A DNA stretch of 64,000 bases from Pyxidicoccus sp. MSG2 (GCF_026626705.1 NZ_JAPNKC010000001.1:7458001-7522000), one strand, 5' to 3'. Positions 1 through 7,994 are shown, counted from the stretch's first letter. Numbers and translations: made by a program. Notes: generated by a model not told the origin, from the sequence alone.

Positions 1-234
1 CCGAATCGTCCACGCGAAGCCCGCGCCCACGATGCTGAGCATGGCGATGACCAGGGGAAGGAGCAGCCGCCGATACCAGGGCACCGGGAGCTGCTCCAGC
101 AGCTCCCGGTAGATTTCCAGTCGCTTGTGCCGGGCCTCCAGCTCCCGTGGGTCCCCCGAGGTGGCCTCCTCCACCATGCTCTCGAGCAGGGCCTTGAAGC
201 GCTTCTGCAGCCTGGCGCGAGCCGAACCCTTCAT
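1..234 (-). CDS. Partial membrane protein (N-terminal 78 residues; continues beyond the window)
   Basis: Seen: an open reading frame starts with ATG at 234 and stays open to the window edge. The first ~55 residues are charged and helical (for example ARLQKRFKALLESMVEEA), followed by a hydrophobic stretch (LLLPLVIAMLSIVGAGFAW) typical of a transmembrane helix. It begins 5 bp after the stop of the upstream secreted-protein gene, so the two probably form an operon. Inference: a cytoplasmic N-terminal helix and at least one membrane span. The family is not recognisable from this fragment. Confidence 0.6.
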   Translation of the reverse strand, partial: MKGSARARLQKRFKALLESMVEEATSGDPRELEARHKRLEIYRELLEQLPVPWYRRLLLPLVIAMLSIVGAGFAWTIR

Positions 235-239
235 GGCGC

Positions 240-1004
240 TCAAAGCCGGACGTGCAGAGTGATGCGCTCCGGGATATCCCGGTCCGCCGGCTGCCCATGG
301 ACATCCACGGTCATGACGCCTTGGAGCCCTGGTGGGATGATGAGCTCGAGAGGCTCTCCTGGCGGGAAGGTTCCGTCGAGCTCGCGCCAGCCCGCCTCGG
401 CCGTTCCTCGAGTCATTGGAGAGTGGATTCGCCACTTCACCCACTCGAAGCGGAGGGGTGAGCGGACGACCAGGGTGAGCGGAGCGTCCTGGGCGCGCAC
501 CGTGGGCACTTGCTGGAACACGGTCAGGGGCACGAAGACGTTCTCCCCCTCGCCGCTCACCCAGCCGAGATAGCCGAGATCCGTCATCGACAGGCCCTTC
601 TTGTCCAGCACCGTGCCGGTGGACCAGGACACGGTGGTCGCGGACCTGCCATGGGCATCGAGTTGGTAGTAGGTCTTCTCGCGCAGCGCCCGGACCTGGA
701 TGCGCACGTCGCTACCGGGCCCTTCGGGAATCAACGGGAGCAGGACCCCGATGCTCCCAGCCAGGTCGGAGTCCGGCTCCGGGACACGGGCGAAGGAGAG
801 GACCTCGAAGGCCGCGCTGGTCGGTGCTTCGTAGATCCCCTCGCACAGGTCCCCGCCGCGGGGCTGATATCCGAGCTGGCCCTCAATGGGGCGCAGGCCG
901 GGTGCGCACGGCGGGTCGGCGCGTGCCGGCGCCTGCGCCATCAAGGCAGTCAGTAATGGGAGCACTTGCATGCTGGGAAGGCACTTGAACCGGCGCGTCC
1001 TCAT
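240..1004 (-). CDS. Secreted hypothetical protein
   Basis: A 254-residue protein of unknown function. The N-terminus is basic (MRTRRFK) then hydrophobic (VLPLLTALMAQAPARA), a plausible Sec signal peptide ending at an ARA-like site near residue 29. A second ATG at 971 would give a shorter signal without the basic start. The mature part is rich in beta-type sequence with few cysteines and no membrane span. It lies just upstream of the membrane protein gene at the window edge and is probably co-transcribed with it. No catalytic motif or known domain was recognised. Start chosen at 1004 because it supplies the positively charged n-region. Confidence 0.7.
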   Translation of the reverse strand: MRTRRFKCLPSMQVLPLLTALMAQAPARADPPCAPGLRPIEGQLGYQPRGGDLCEGIYEAPTSAAFEVLSFARVPEPDSDLAGSIGVLLPLIPEGPGSDVRIQVRALREKTYYQLDAHGRSATTVSWSTGTVLDKKGLSMTDLGYLGWVSGEGENVFVPLTVFQQVPTVRAQDAPLTLVVRSPLRFEWVKWRIHSPMTRGTAEAGWRELDGTFPPGEPLELIIPPGLQGVMTVDVHGQPADRDIPERITLHVRL

Positions 1005-1299
1005 GCTTCACAGGTGGCCCTCTTCATGCGTCAGGACCAGTGCTCACAGGGAGGAGCGACAGGTGTGCGGCTTCATACACCCATGTGAAGAGAGCAGCCC
1101 ATCAGGTGCCAGCACGGACGAAGGGCGGAGACCGCCTCGCCCTGGGAACGACCCGCTTGGCGAGCGGGTCTCCACGCCGGGAGCCTGCCCTCGCACGTGA
1201 TACCTCCGCGAGAAACAATTCGCCCTGCTCGGGGAGGCCACGAGGGCGAACAGCGCCCTCCCCGCCCGCGCTCATCACCCTCCTGGAGGCGAAGACACC
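1005..1299. other. Intergenic stretch without a supported gene
   Basis: This holds the upstream region of the secreted-protein gene and leads into decayed DNA. Short reading frames occur on both strands, but none has a convincing start, ribosome site or recognisable protein sequence. Confidence 0.4.
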
Positions 1300-1518
1300 A
1301 TGGAGATCAGGAGCACGGTGTTCCTCGCGCGGCATGAGTCCGTGGTCGCGGACTTCGGAGAGGGCGCATGGCGCTCGTTCCTGGCGGAGTACGCGAAGAC
1401 GGCCCCCGTTTTCGCGAAGCTGGTGCTGTCCGTCTGTGTCCGTCCGGTGAACGCCGTGCCGGACTGCTTGAGGACGAACGGGAGCTGTGCGCGGCGGTGG
1501 TCGCGAGCCCTGACGTGA
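1300..1518 (+). pseudogene. Truncated 5' fragment of a hypothetical gene
   Basis: An ATG at 1300 has a good ribosome-binding site (CTGGAGG about 9 bp upstream). The first ~50 residues (MEIRSTVFLARHESVVADFG onwards) look like a normal soluble protein. The sequence then degenerates after about residue 55 into Arg/Cys-rich text and stops at 1518. The +2 frame shows a plausible continuation (LLEDERELCAAVV), suggesting a frameshift near 1450-1470. About 70 bp further on lies an IS66-type transposase remnant. Inference: an ordinary gene was broken by frameshift and/or insertion. The family is not named with confidence. Confidence 0.45.
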
Positions 1519-1587
1519 GCGGGCTGATGAACTCCCGCTGCGTCTGCTCGCTCGCTTCGAACTCCTCGGCGATGCGCAGCCACTGAG

Positions 1588-2091
1588 GACTTCGAGCGAA
1601 GGATGCCCGAGGTGGAGCGAGAGCTGGGCTGCCTGTTGCGCCGGGCCGTGGTGCGCGCGGAGAAGAAGACGGTCGGCATGGCCTGCGAGATTCTCAGGCG
1701 GGAGAAGTGCCTGCGGACGTTTGTCGACGTGCCGGGCCTGGAGCCGACGAACAACTTCGGCGAGAGGTGCCTGCGTCACGCCGTCATGTACCGCAAGACT
1801 TCCTTCGGGACGCAAGGCCCCGAGGGCAGCCGCTTCGTGGAGCGAATCCTCACGGCCGTCACCACGCTCGAGTTGCAACGGCGCTGCGTCCTGGACTTCC
1901 TGACGAACCCCCTGCACGCGCATCAGCATCGCCCTCCATCCCCCTCGCTGCTGCCGACTGCCGCGGTGATTCAAGTTGCGAACGCCGCCTGGGGGGCCGG
2001 TGAACGGTTACTCCGCTGGCTCTTCACCATGCCAAAGGCCCCAGCGAAGTTCCGTTACTGCCCACCACACTTCACCCGGTCAAAGAACTAA
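1588..2091 (+). pseudogene. IS66-family transposase remnant (C-terminal DDE part)
   Basis: Translation from about 1588 (an ATG lies at 1603) contains the IS66 TnpC hallmark: EPTNNFGERCLRHAVMYRK, then SFGTQ, a GSRFVERILT helix and VLDFLTNPLHAH. The Glu in NNFGER is the expected third catalytic residue of the DDE set. Everything upstream in a full ~500-residue transposase (zinc finger, leucine zipper, the two catalytic Asp) is missing. After about 1930 the C-terminus diverges from the family. No terminal inverted repeats or companion orfs (tnpA/tnpB) were found. It is a decayed relic flanked by a truncated gene and an orphan immunity-type gene, pointing to past DNA acquisition here. Confidence 0.75.
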
Positions 2092-2102
2092 AGAACCCGC
2101 TG

Positions 2103-2876
2103 ATGGATTGGCCCCTTGTCATCGAGTTCATCCGGCAGCGCGACCCGGCCTTCCTGTCCCGCGTGGAGGGGGTGCCGGCCGCCGCCGTCGCAGCCCTGGC
2201 TGCCGGCCGCGGCGTCACGCTGCCTGTCTCCTATGTGGAGTTTTTGCGGCGCATGGGTGTCAACAGCAATGGCTATGCCCCATTTGGCTCCATGCAGGAC
2301 CACTGCTTCGCCGCCATCTCCGAGCGACTCGACGACGAAGACGCTGCGCCGGCCGGTCGCTTCTTCCCGGTGGCCATCGAAACCGACCCATCGATGGTGG
2401 TGTTGTATGACCACTGCCTCGACCTGCAGCGCAGTGATGGCGATGACGCGCCGCTCGTGATGCTGGAACAGGGCGTGTCACTCGAATTGCAGACGCCGGT
2501 CGAGACCCACGAAACCTTCGGCGAACGCATCACCGCCAGCGTGTTCAACCACTTCGCGCTGCGCCGCCTCGCCAGACGCGAAGTGGTCTCCGTGGGCGGC
2601 GGCACGCTACAGGCAGGCGGAGGCCGTGCCGCGTTGCAGCGGGCCCTGGTGCTGCTGCAACGCGCCGGGTTCGCACCTGTCCTGCCGCTATCGGGCCGCG
2701 TGGCCTGTCTCCAGGCGGGGCCGCTCAGCGTGTATGCCCGGGTGAACGACAACTACGAGTTGCTGACGCTGCGGCTCGGCGGCGACGACCCTCGGGCCGT
2801 AACGGCGTTGGTCGAGCAGTTGCTCACCGACCTCCCCGGCGCGCGGAGGCCGGCCGGCCCTCGTCACCGGGACTGA
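2103..2876 (+). CDS. SMI1/KNR4 (SUKH) family immunity-type protein
   Basis: A 257-residue soluble protein. Residues ~20-60 carry the SUKH pattern: a helix (AAAVAALAAGRG) then LPVSYVEFLRRMGVNSNGY, matching the family's LP-x-x-Y-x-x-FL core. Acidic/aromatic segments (RFFPVAIETDP, MVVLYDH) follow. SUKH proteins usually neutralise a polymorphic nuclease or other toxin encoded next door. Here the left neighbour is an IS66 remnant and the right neighbour a small lipoprotein, so no cognate toxin is visible. Inference: an orphan immunity gene, either left after toxin loss or acquired as protection against neighbours. The C-terminal ~100 residues have no assigned role. Confidence 0.7.
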   Translation: MDWPLVIEFIRQRDPAFLSRVEGVPAAAVAALAAGRGVTLPVSYVEFLRRMGVNSNGYAPFGSMQDHCFAAISERLDDEDAAPAGRFFPVAIETDPSMVVLYDHCLDLQRSDGDDAPLVMLEQGVSLELQTPVETHETFGERITASVFNHFALRRLARREVVSVGGGTLQAGGGRAALQRALVLLQRAGFAPVLPLSGRVACLQAGPLSVYARVNDNYELLTLRLGGDDPRAVTALVEQLLTDLPGARRPAGPRHRD

Positions 2877-3186
2877 GCTCGTCGCGTCAGGTGGCCGGGG
2901 AAACGCGGGGCCGGATTCGGAGTGGAGCGCCGGACGGGACCAGTCGCGGCGCCGAACCAGACTGTCGCGTACTTCACCGTGGCTGATCCGCATATCTCGG
3001 AAGGTTCCACGTCTGGCGGTGCCGGGCTCGCGTGGCCGCACCGATACTGAGATGCTGTAACAACTGACCACACAACCGCATAGCCGCAATCCACGAGACG
3101 GTTCTCCACGATAGCGAAGGGGCCGCGAAAGGCGGCACATGGGCGGCGGAGTCCGGCCGGTGGGCTCCATCACCCAGGAGAACAAC
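2877..3186. other. Intergenic region upstream of a lipoprotein gene
   Basis: About 310 bp between the SUKH gene and the lipoprotein start. It is somewhat less GC-biased than its surroundings and presumably holds the lipoprotein promoter. I see no convincing gene, hairpin or repeat, and no promoter hexamers I would defend. Confidence 0.35.
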
Positions 3187-3537
3187 ATGAAGACGCTATC
3201 GTTGGTCGTGGCGGCGGGGCTGGCGCTGGGGCTGCTCGCGGGTTGCGGTCCAGAGGATGCGCAGCCGGCGGATGCGGAGGCCACGCAGGGGCCCCGCTAT
3301 GTCGCCACCCGCGCGGACGGCAGCCTCGTGACGATTCGGGACGCCACGGGCGAGAATCTGGCGAGCGCCCAGGCCATCGACGGAGAGCGGACCGTCAACG
3401 CCCAGGGTTGCTGGGTGACGCTCCAGTGGTGTTCCGAGCCGGGCACCGGAGATGCCGTCTGCACCCAGAACGGCCAGTGCACGCTCCAGCAGTTCGTCAG
3501 CGCCTGCCTGTCGCTGATTGACGACATCTGCGGGTAG
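3187..3537 (+). CDS. Small cysteine-containing lipoprotein
   Basis: A 116-residue protein starting at ATG 3187, behind a ribosome site (CAGGAG, about 6 bp upstream). The N-terminus (MKTLSLVVAAGLALGLLAGC) is a classical signal peptide with lipobox LAGC, so it should be lipidated and attached to the inner or outer membrane. After an Ala/Glu-rich linker the C-terminal 50 residues contain six cysteines (for example GCWVTLQWC, CTQNGQC, ACLSLIDDIC), suggesting a small disulfide-bonded domain. An in-frame upstream start at 3139 would destroy the signal peptide and was not used. Function unknown. A hairpin follows 28 bp after the stop. Confidence 0.75.
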   Translation: MKTLSLVVAAGLALGLLAGCGPEDAQPADAEATQGPRYVATRADGSLVTIRDATGENLASAQAIDGERTVNAQGCWVTLQWCSEPGTGDAVCTQNGQCTLQQFVSACLSLIDDICG

Positions 3538-3564
3538 CTGTCACCGCTGAGCTCGCGCGGGAGG

Positions 3565-3596
3565 AGCCCGGCCCCGGCATCCGCTGGGGCCGGGCT
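3565..3596. terminator. GC-rich hairpin between convergent genes
   Basis: A perfect 11-bp inverted repeat, AGCCCGGCCCC (3565-3575) and GGGGCCGGGCT (3586-3596), with a 10-nt loop. It sits between the end of the lipoprotein gene and the end of the convergent AraC-type gene. There is no T-run on either side, so its role as a terminator is likely but not certain. Confidence 0.5.
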
Positions 3597-3629
3597 CGGG
3601 GTTCGGTCGTCAGACGCCTGCTGCACCAC

Positions 3630-4502
3630 TCACCGAGACGAACCCGCGATTTGCGAGGGGCTCAGCCCCAACACGCGACGCATGCAGCGGGCCATGTGAC
3701 TCGGGTGCGAGAAGCCTGCCTCCAGCGCGATTTCCGTCAGGCTCCTTCCTCCTTCGAGCAGCCGCAGCCGCGCGCGCTCCACGCGCCGCTCGAGGACGAA
3801 GCGATGCACCGGCATCCCCATGGCCTGCCTGAACAGGGGTTTGAAGTGCGACAGGCTGAATTCCGCCACGCGTGCGAGCTCGGCGAGCGTGAGGTCTTCA
3901 TCGAGGTGCGCCTCGATGTACTCGAGCACACGGCGCAGCCGCCAGGCCGGCAGCGCGCGACCTGGCTTGGAGGTCGTGGTGTCCTTGCGCGATTGCAGCG
4001 CGAAGAGGCGCGCGGCGAGCGCGGTGGCGAGACTGTCCGCGAACAGCCGGCCCCCCGGATAGCCGTCATGGTCTTCGGCCTGCATCATCCAGCCGATGCG
4101 TTCGACCTGGGGGTCGCGGATGTGAATCGAAGGCGCGAGCTCGGTACCTCCCGAGCCCAGGCCCATGGCCTCCGCCGTGTCCAGCAGGAGCGAGGGCGTC
4201 AGCCGCAGCAGCAGCGAGCGCGCGGGCCTCGACACCGTCCAGCGAGTGCTCGAGCGCGCGGGCACGACGCAGAACTGACCGTGGAGTCGCATCCCCTGCC
4301 GCTCGTGGTTGCCCACGCGGTAGGAGACGGGGACGGGGTCTCCCAGGTGCAGGCAGAGGACATGACGGTCATCCAGCGGCGAGTTGAACAGTCCAGATGG
4401 CACCGGAGAGGTGAGGACGTCGAGGAGCGGCAGGCGCTCCGTCCCGACGCTCGACATCAGCGCGGCCGGAGGGCCCGGGTAGCACGAGGGTCTGTCGCTC
4501 AT
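3630..4502 (-). CDS. AraC/XylS-family transcriptional regulator
   Basis: A 290-residue protein from ATG 4502 (MSDRPS); an in-frame start at 4538 adds 12 residues. The N-terminal ~170 residues resemble a cupin-type effector domain (HVLCLHLGDPVPVSYRVG, LHGQFCVVPA). The C-terminal ~100 residues hold two helix-turn-helix motifs: LAELARVAEFSLSHFKPLFR, and later LTEIALEAGFSHPSHMARCM followed by the AraC signature region RRVLGLSPSQ. It is divergent from the TAT-exported hydrolase at 4650, and the 147-bp gap carries a direct repeat suited to AraC-type binding. Inference: it controls that hydrolase gene. The ligand is unknown. Confidence 0.85.
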   Translation of the reverse strand: MSDRPSCYPGPPAALMSSVGTERLPLLDVLTSPVPSGLFNSPLDDRHVLCLHLGDPVPVSYRVGNHERQGMRLHGQFCVVPARSSTRWTVSRPARSLLLRLTPSLLLDTAEAMGLGSGGTELAPSIHIRDPQVERIGWMMQAEDHDGYPGGRLFADSLATALAARLFALQSRKDTTTSKPGRALPAWRLRRVLEYIEAHLDEDLTLAELARVAEFSLSHFKPLFRQAMGMPVHRFVLERRVERARLRLLEGGRSLTEIALEAGFSHPSHMARCMRRVLGLSPSQIAGSSR

Positions 4503-4552
4503 CGCCTCAACCTTCTCTCCGGCCCCGGCCTGGTGCAAGCGCCGAGAGTCAT

Positions 4553-4582
4553 CCGTCTGTGCTCGGCACCGGCCGTCTGTGC
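4553..4582. promoter_or_regulatory. Direct-repeat operator candidate for the AraC-type regulator
   Basis: CCGTCTGTGC occurs at 4553-4562 and again at 4573-4582, exactly 20 bp apart start to start (about two helical turns), in the divergent gap between the regulator and the hydrolase. AraC-family proteins commonly bind two tandem half-sites about 20 bp apart. Seen: the repeat and spacing. Inferred: its role. Confidence 0.4.
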
Positions 4583-4649
4583 GCGCGCGGCGGCGGCTGC
4601 GGTGGAAGCATTCTCGCAGGCAGCAGCACTCGTCGCCTGGAGACTCGCA

Positions 4650-5630
4650 ATGAGACGTAGACAGTTCCTGATGTTGACCGGTGCCACGTTCGCCGCCGGT
4701 GTCGTCAGCGCGTGCGTGTCGCGCGTGGACACCGGCCGTGGCGCGGTGGGCCCGGCCCCGTCACAACCGACAGACGCAGAGGCCTTTCGCGCGGCGCGGC
4801 GTTTCGCCGACCTCCCGTTCGGCAGGATTGCCTATGTCGAGCGCGGCTCGGGCGAGGCCGCGCTGTTCCTGCACGGCGCTCCACTCAACGGCTTTCAGTG
4901 GCGCGGCGCGATGGACCGGCTGTCCGCATACCGGCGATGCGTCGCACCCGACTTCATGGGCCTCGGGTACTCGCAGGTTCCCGAGCACCAGTCGCTGGCG
5001 GCGGACGCCCAGGCCGCGATGCTGGTGGCGTTGCTCGACGCGCTCGCGATTTCCAAGGTCGATATCGTGGCAAGCGATAGCGGCGGCACGGTCGCGCAGT
5101 TGTTCATGGTCCGTCATCCCGAGCGTGTCCGGACGCTGCTCCTGACGAACTGCGACACCGAGCCCAACAGCCCTCCGCCCAAGGTGATGCCGGTGATAGA
5201 GATGGCGCGCGCCGGAACACTCGCGGATGCAACCGCCCAGTGGCTGACCGACAAGGCGCTGGCGCGCTCCACGTTCGGCGCGGCCGTCTTTCGCGACCCC
5301 AGCCGCTTCGCTGACGAGACCATCGAGTACTACGCCAGGCCGCTCGCGAGCTCACCGTTGCGCAGGGCGCAGTACCACGCGTTCCACCTCGCGCTGGAGC
5401 CCAACCCGCTGGCTGGCATCGAACCAGAGCTCAAGCGCAGCAAGGTTCCGGTGCGAATCGTGTGGGGTGCGGACGACGACATCTTCTCGACAGCGGACGC
5501 CAGCTACCTCGACCGCACGTTCCCGCGGTCCCAAGGCGTCCGCTTCGTGCCCGGAGGGAAGCTGTTCTTTCCAGAGGAGTTCCCCGACGTCATCGCCGAG
5601 GAGGCGCGGCGCTTGTGGCGTGTGGTCTGA
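4650..5630 (+). CDS. TAT-exported alpha/beta hydrolase (haloalkane dehalogenase/epoxide hydrolase type)
   Basis: A 326-residue protein from ATG 4650. The N-terminus MRRRQFLMLTGATFAAGVVSAC has an RRxFL twin-arginine motif and a lipobox-like SAC, so it is probably exported folded and possibly lipidated. The fold is marked by FLHGAPLNGFQW (oxyanion region), CVAPDFMGLGYS, and the nucleophile elbow VASDSGGTVAQ. In that elbow the central position is Asp, as in dehalogenases and epoxide hydrolases rather than Ser esterases. The C-terminal segment GGKLFFPEEFP sits where the catalytic His is normally found, but has Lys-Leu instead. It is divergent from the AraC-type gene. Substrate unknown. A longer upstream frame exists but overlaps the regulator and was rejected. 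Confidence 0.8.
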   Translation: MRRRQFLMLTGATFAAGVVSACVSRVDTGRGAVGPAPSQPTDAEAFRAARRFADLPFGRIAYVERGSGEAALFLHGAPLNGFQWRGAMDRLSAYRRCVAPDFMGLGYSQVPEHQSLAADAQAAMLVALLDALAISKVDIVASDSGGTVAQLFMVRHPERVRTLLLTNCDTEPNSPPPKVMPVIEMARAGTLADATAQWLTDKALARSTFGAAVFRDPSRFADETIEYYARPLASSPLRRAQYHAFHLALEPNPLAGIEPELKRSKVPVRIVWGADDDIFSTADASYLDRTFPRSQGVRFVPGGKLFFPEEFPDVIAEEARRLWRVV

Positions 5631-5707
5631 GGGGAGTGGGGCCACGGGCGCGGCTTGACTCCATTTCGTCGCGCCAGGCTCGCCGGAGGAGCCGGTGTTC
5701 GAGCCTG

Positions 5708-6619
5708 TCACTCTTCCAGGACTGCGCGCCGGACGAGCCCGCGAAACCACTGCGCCGCGGGGTCGGCGTGGGTGCGCTCGTGCCAGCACAGGGAGAGCTT
5801 GACGACGTGCGCGGGTAGCGGCGCGTTGACGGGGCGCACGCCCAGGCGCGCGCCCTGTGCTGCGACGAGTGACTCCGGCAGCGTCGCGACGAGGTCGGTC
5901 TCGGCCACGACCGCGGCGGCGGTCGTGAACGAGGGCACTGTCATCGCGACCTCTCGGCGGATGCTCGCGCGCGCGTACGCGGCACCGACGAGGTCACGGA
6001 AGCCCTTGCCCGGCACCATCTCCACGCCGACGTGCCGGAGCTCACCGAGGGCGCGCGCGGACAGGCGCTTGCCAAGCGCGGGATGGCCTTCGCGAGCCAC
6101 GAGGAGGGTGCGCTCGACCCGCAGCGGCTCGATGTGCAGGCCCGCGCCCTTTCCGGCGAGACCGATGTGCAGATCGATGTGGGACGAGGCCAGGTCGCCG
6201 AGCGAGACGAGCGAGGCGATACCGACGACGGAGAGGCGCGCGCTCGGCATCTCCGCGGTCATCAAGGCGGCAATCCGTGGCACCCAGGTGAGCTGACCCG
6301 CATCCGCGACGGCGAGGGTGAAGGTGCGCGTGCAGCGCGTCGGGTCGAACGGGGCCTCGTGGATCGCGACCTCCAGTTCGTGCAGGGCGCGCGCGATGGC
6401 TGGCGCGAGCGCACTCGCGCGCGGCGTGGGGACGATGCCACGGCCGTTGCGCGTCACCAGCGGGTCTCCGAGCGCGGAGCGGAGGCGGGCGAGGCCGTTG
6501 CTGATGGCGGACGGCGTGACGTGGAGTCGCTCCGCCGCGCGCGCCACGCTGCGCTCGGAGAGGACGGTGTGGAGCATCAGGAGGAGGTTGAGGTCGAGGG
6601 ACGCAATCGAAATGCTCAC
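5708..6619 (-). CDS. LysR-family transcriptional regulator
   Basis: A 303-residue protein, the usual LysR length. Residues 8-70 form the winged helix-turn-helix (LDLNLLLMLHTVLSE, SVARAAERLHVTPSAISNGL, LRSALGDPLVTRN). The remainder is a periplasmic-binding-protein-like effector domain (FTLAVADAG near residue 105, VGIASLVSLGDLASSHIDLHIGL in the middle). The start codon is GTG at 6619 and lies inside a repeat half-site (6614-6641). It is divergent from a haloalkane-dehalogenase-like gene 67 bp away. Inference: it activates that gene in response to a substrate and represses itself. Confidence 0.88.
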   Translation of the reverse strand: MSISIASLDLNLLLMLHTVLSERSVARAAERLHVTPSAISNGLARLRSALGDPLVTRNGRGIVPTPRASALAPAIARALHELEVAIHEAPFDPTRCTRTFTLAVADAGQLTWVPRIAALMTAEMPSARLSVVGIASLVSLGDLASSHIDLHIGLAGKGAGLHIEPLRVERTLLVAREGHPALGKRLSARALGELRHVGVEMVPGKGFRDLVGAAYARASIRREVAMTVPSFTTAAAVVAETDLVATLPESLVAAQGARLGVRPVNAPLPAHVVKLSLCWHERTHADPAAQWFRGLVRRAVLEE

Positions 6620-6641
6620 GGTTGGTGAGCTTAACGCTCAC
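6614..6641. promoter_or_regulatory. Triple half-site operator candidate in the LysR/dehalogenase divergent promoter
   Basis: Three 6-bp half-sites alternate in orientation with 5-bp spacers: GCTCAC (6614-6619), GTGAGC (6625-6630) and GCTCAC (6636-6641). Neighbouring sites form two overlapping inverted repeats, and the first overlaps the GTG start of the LysR gene. LysR proteins bind dyads of this kind in divergent promoters. Seen: the pattern. Inferred: the binding. Confidence 0.5.
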
Positions 6642-6686
6642 GAATCATCACTACCAGGGAGGAGTCCCGGGGCCCATATTTCGGGC

Positions 6687-7631
6687 ATGCACAGATTGCT
6701 CGGCTGCCTCATCGCGGGCGCGCTCGTCGCGTGCCACCCATCCACTCCTCTTCGTCCCCGGAGCACTCCCATGGCCACGGCTCAGCACATCCAGGTCCTC
6801 GACTCGTTCATCTCGTACCGCGAGGCCGGGACGGGCTCGCCCATCGTGTTCCTGCACGGCAACCCCACGTCCTCGCACGTGTGGCGCAACGTCATCCCGC
6901 AGCTTGCCGACCGCGGCCGATGCCTCGCGCCCGACCTCATCGGGATGGGGAGCTCGGGCAAGCCCGACATCGCGTATCGATTCGCGGACCATGCGCGGTA
7001 CCTCGATGCGTGGTTCGAGGCGCTCGACCTGCGCGACGTCGTGCTCGTCGGGTACGACTGGGGCGGTGTGCTCGCCCTGGATTGGGCGCGGCGGCACCCG
7101 AACCGCGTGCGCGGCGTAGTCGTCTTCGAGACCTTCCTCCGGCCGATGCACTGGAGCGATTGGCCTCCGCAGGGCGAGCAACTGTTCCGCGCGCTGCGCA
7201 CTCCGGGAGTCGGCGAGAAGCTGGTGCTCGAGCAGAACGAGTTCCTCGCGAAGTCGTTCGCGAACGGCGTCCAGCACGGGCTCTCGGAGCGTGACCGCGG
7301 CGTGTATTACGCCCCGTACCCAGATGCGGCGTCGCGCCGCCCGGTGCTGCAGTGGCCTCGTGAGATTCCCATCGACGGCGAGCCCGCCGACGTCGCGGCG
7401 GTCATCGAGCGCTACGACGCGTGGCTCGCGCGCCCGTCAGGGAAGCCGGCGCTCCTGCTGACGTTCGGGGACACCGGGCTCAGCGCGCCGAAGATTGTCG
7501 AGTGGGCGCGCAGCACGCTCACGGCGCTCGAAGTCGTCCCGCTCGGCCGTGCGGGGCACCATGCGCCCGAGGACGCGCCGGATGAGATTGCTCAGGCCAT
7601 CCGGAGCTGGCTCGACCGCAAGGCGCTGTGA
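6687..7631 (+). CDS. Haloalkane dehalogenase-like alpha/beta hydrolase, possible lipoprotein
   Basis: A 314-residue protein from ATG 6687. An internal ATG at 6771 would give a 286-residue cytoplasmic form close to classical dehalogenases. Catalytic features (numbering from 6687): HGNP with Asn59 as halide-stabilising residue, GYDWGG with Asp124 nucleophile and Trp125, VVFETF with Glu148, and GHHAPED with His291. This is the DhaA/LinB arrangement. The longer start adds MHRLLGCLIAGALVAC, a signal with lipobox LVAC, which would place the enzyme in the envelope. Family reaction: hydrolysis of carbon-halogen bonds to alcohol plus halide. It is divergent from the LysR gene that probably regulates it. 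The true start and substrate are unproven. Confidence 0.82.
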   Translation: MHRLLGCLIAGALVACHPSTPLRPRSTPMATAQHIQVLDSFISYREAGTGSPIVFLHGNPTSSHVWRNVIPQLADRGRCLAPDLIGMGSSGKPDIAYRFADHARYLDAWFEALDLRDVVLVGYDWGGVLALDWARRHPNRVRGVVVFETFLRPMHWSDWPPQGEQLFRALRTPGVGEKLVLEQNEFLAKSFANGVQHGLSERDRGVYYAPYPDAASRRPVLQWPREIPIDGEPADVAAVIERYDAWLARPSGKPALLLTFGDTGLSAPKIVEWARSTLTALEVVPLGRAGHHAPEDAPDEIAQAIRSWLDRKAL

Positions 7632-7994
7632 GCGACCGGCGCGTCACTGTCTTCAAGGGTGCCTGGAGTGACGATCTCCTGTACGCGCTGCTCGGGCGGC
7701 AGTGGGCGCGGAAGGTCATGAAAATCGAGTTCTCGGGGGAGTGCTCACGGCCACCTGGTGCGTGCATTGCACGGAGTGAGGTCCAGCACCTCAAAACGGC
7801 TGCGACCATCTCGATAGTGAGACTCCATGCAACCACCCCGAAAGAGACGCTCCGGACCTGCACACTCGTCCATTTCACGGACGGCCATGAATGGAGGGCA
7901 GCACCGTGTTGACGGTCCACGACCTGAGTGGGACGTTGCTCCTGCTCGTTCGGATGGCCGACACGGTGTGCCCGGGGCCGGTAAAGGAGGCAGC
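7632..7994 (+). other. Intergenic region with a doubtful GTG-started frame
   Basis: About 360 bp between the dehalogenase and a toxin-antitoxin-like pair. A frame from GTG 7628 to 7912 (94 residues, overlapping the dehalogenase stop) begins plausibly (SDRRVTVFKGAW), but its second half looks random and it has no recognisable domain. It is treated as unsupported, or at best a degenerate gene. The promoter and the strong ribosome site of the next gene lie at the right end. Confidence 0.3.

Noticed and set aside
3651..4649. N-terminal extension of the exported hydrolase through the AraC gene
   Set aside because: Antisense to a clear AraC regulator; the twin-arginine signal fixes the start at 4650.
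7628..7912. 94-residue GTG-started gene overlapping the dehalogenase stop
   Set aside because: No ribosome site of its own, second half lacks coding character, no known domain.
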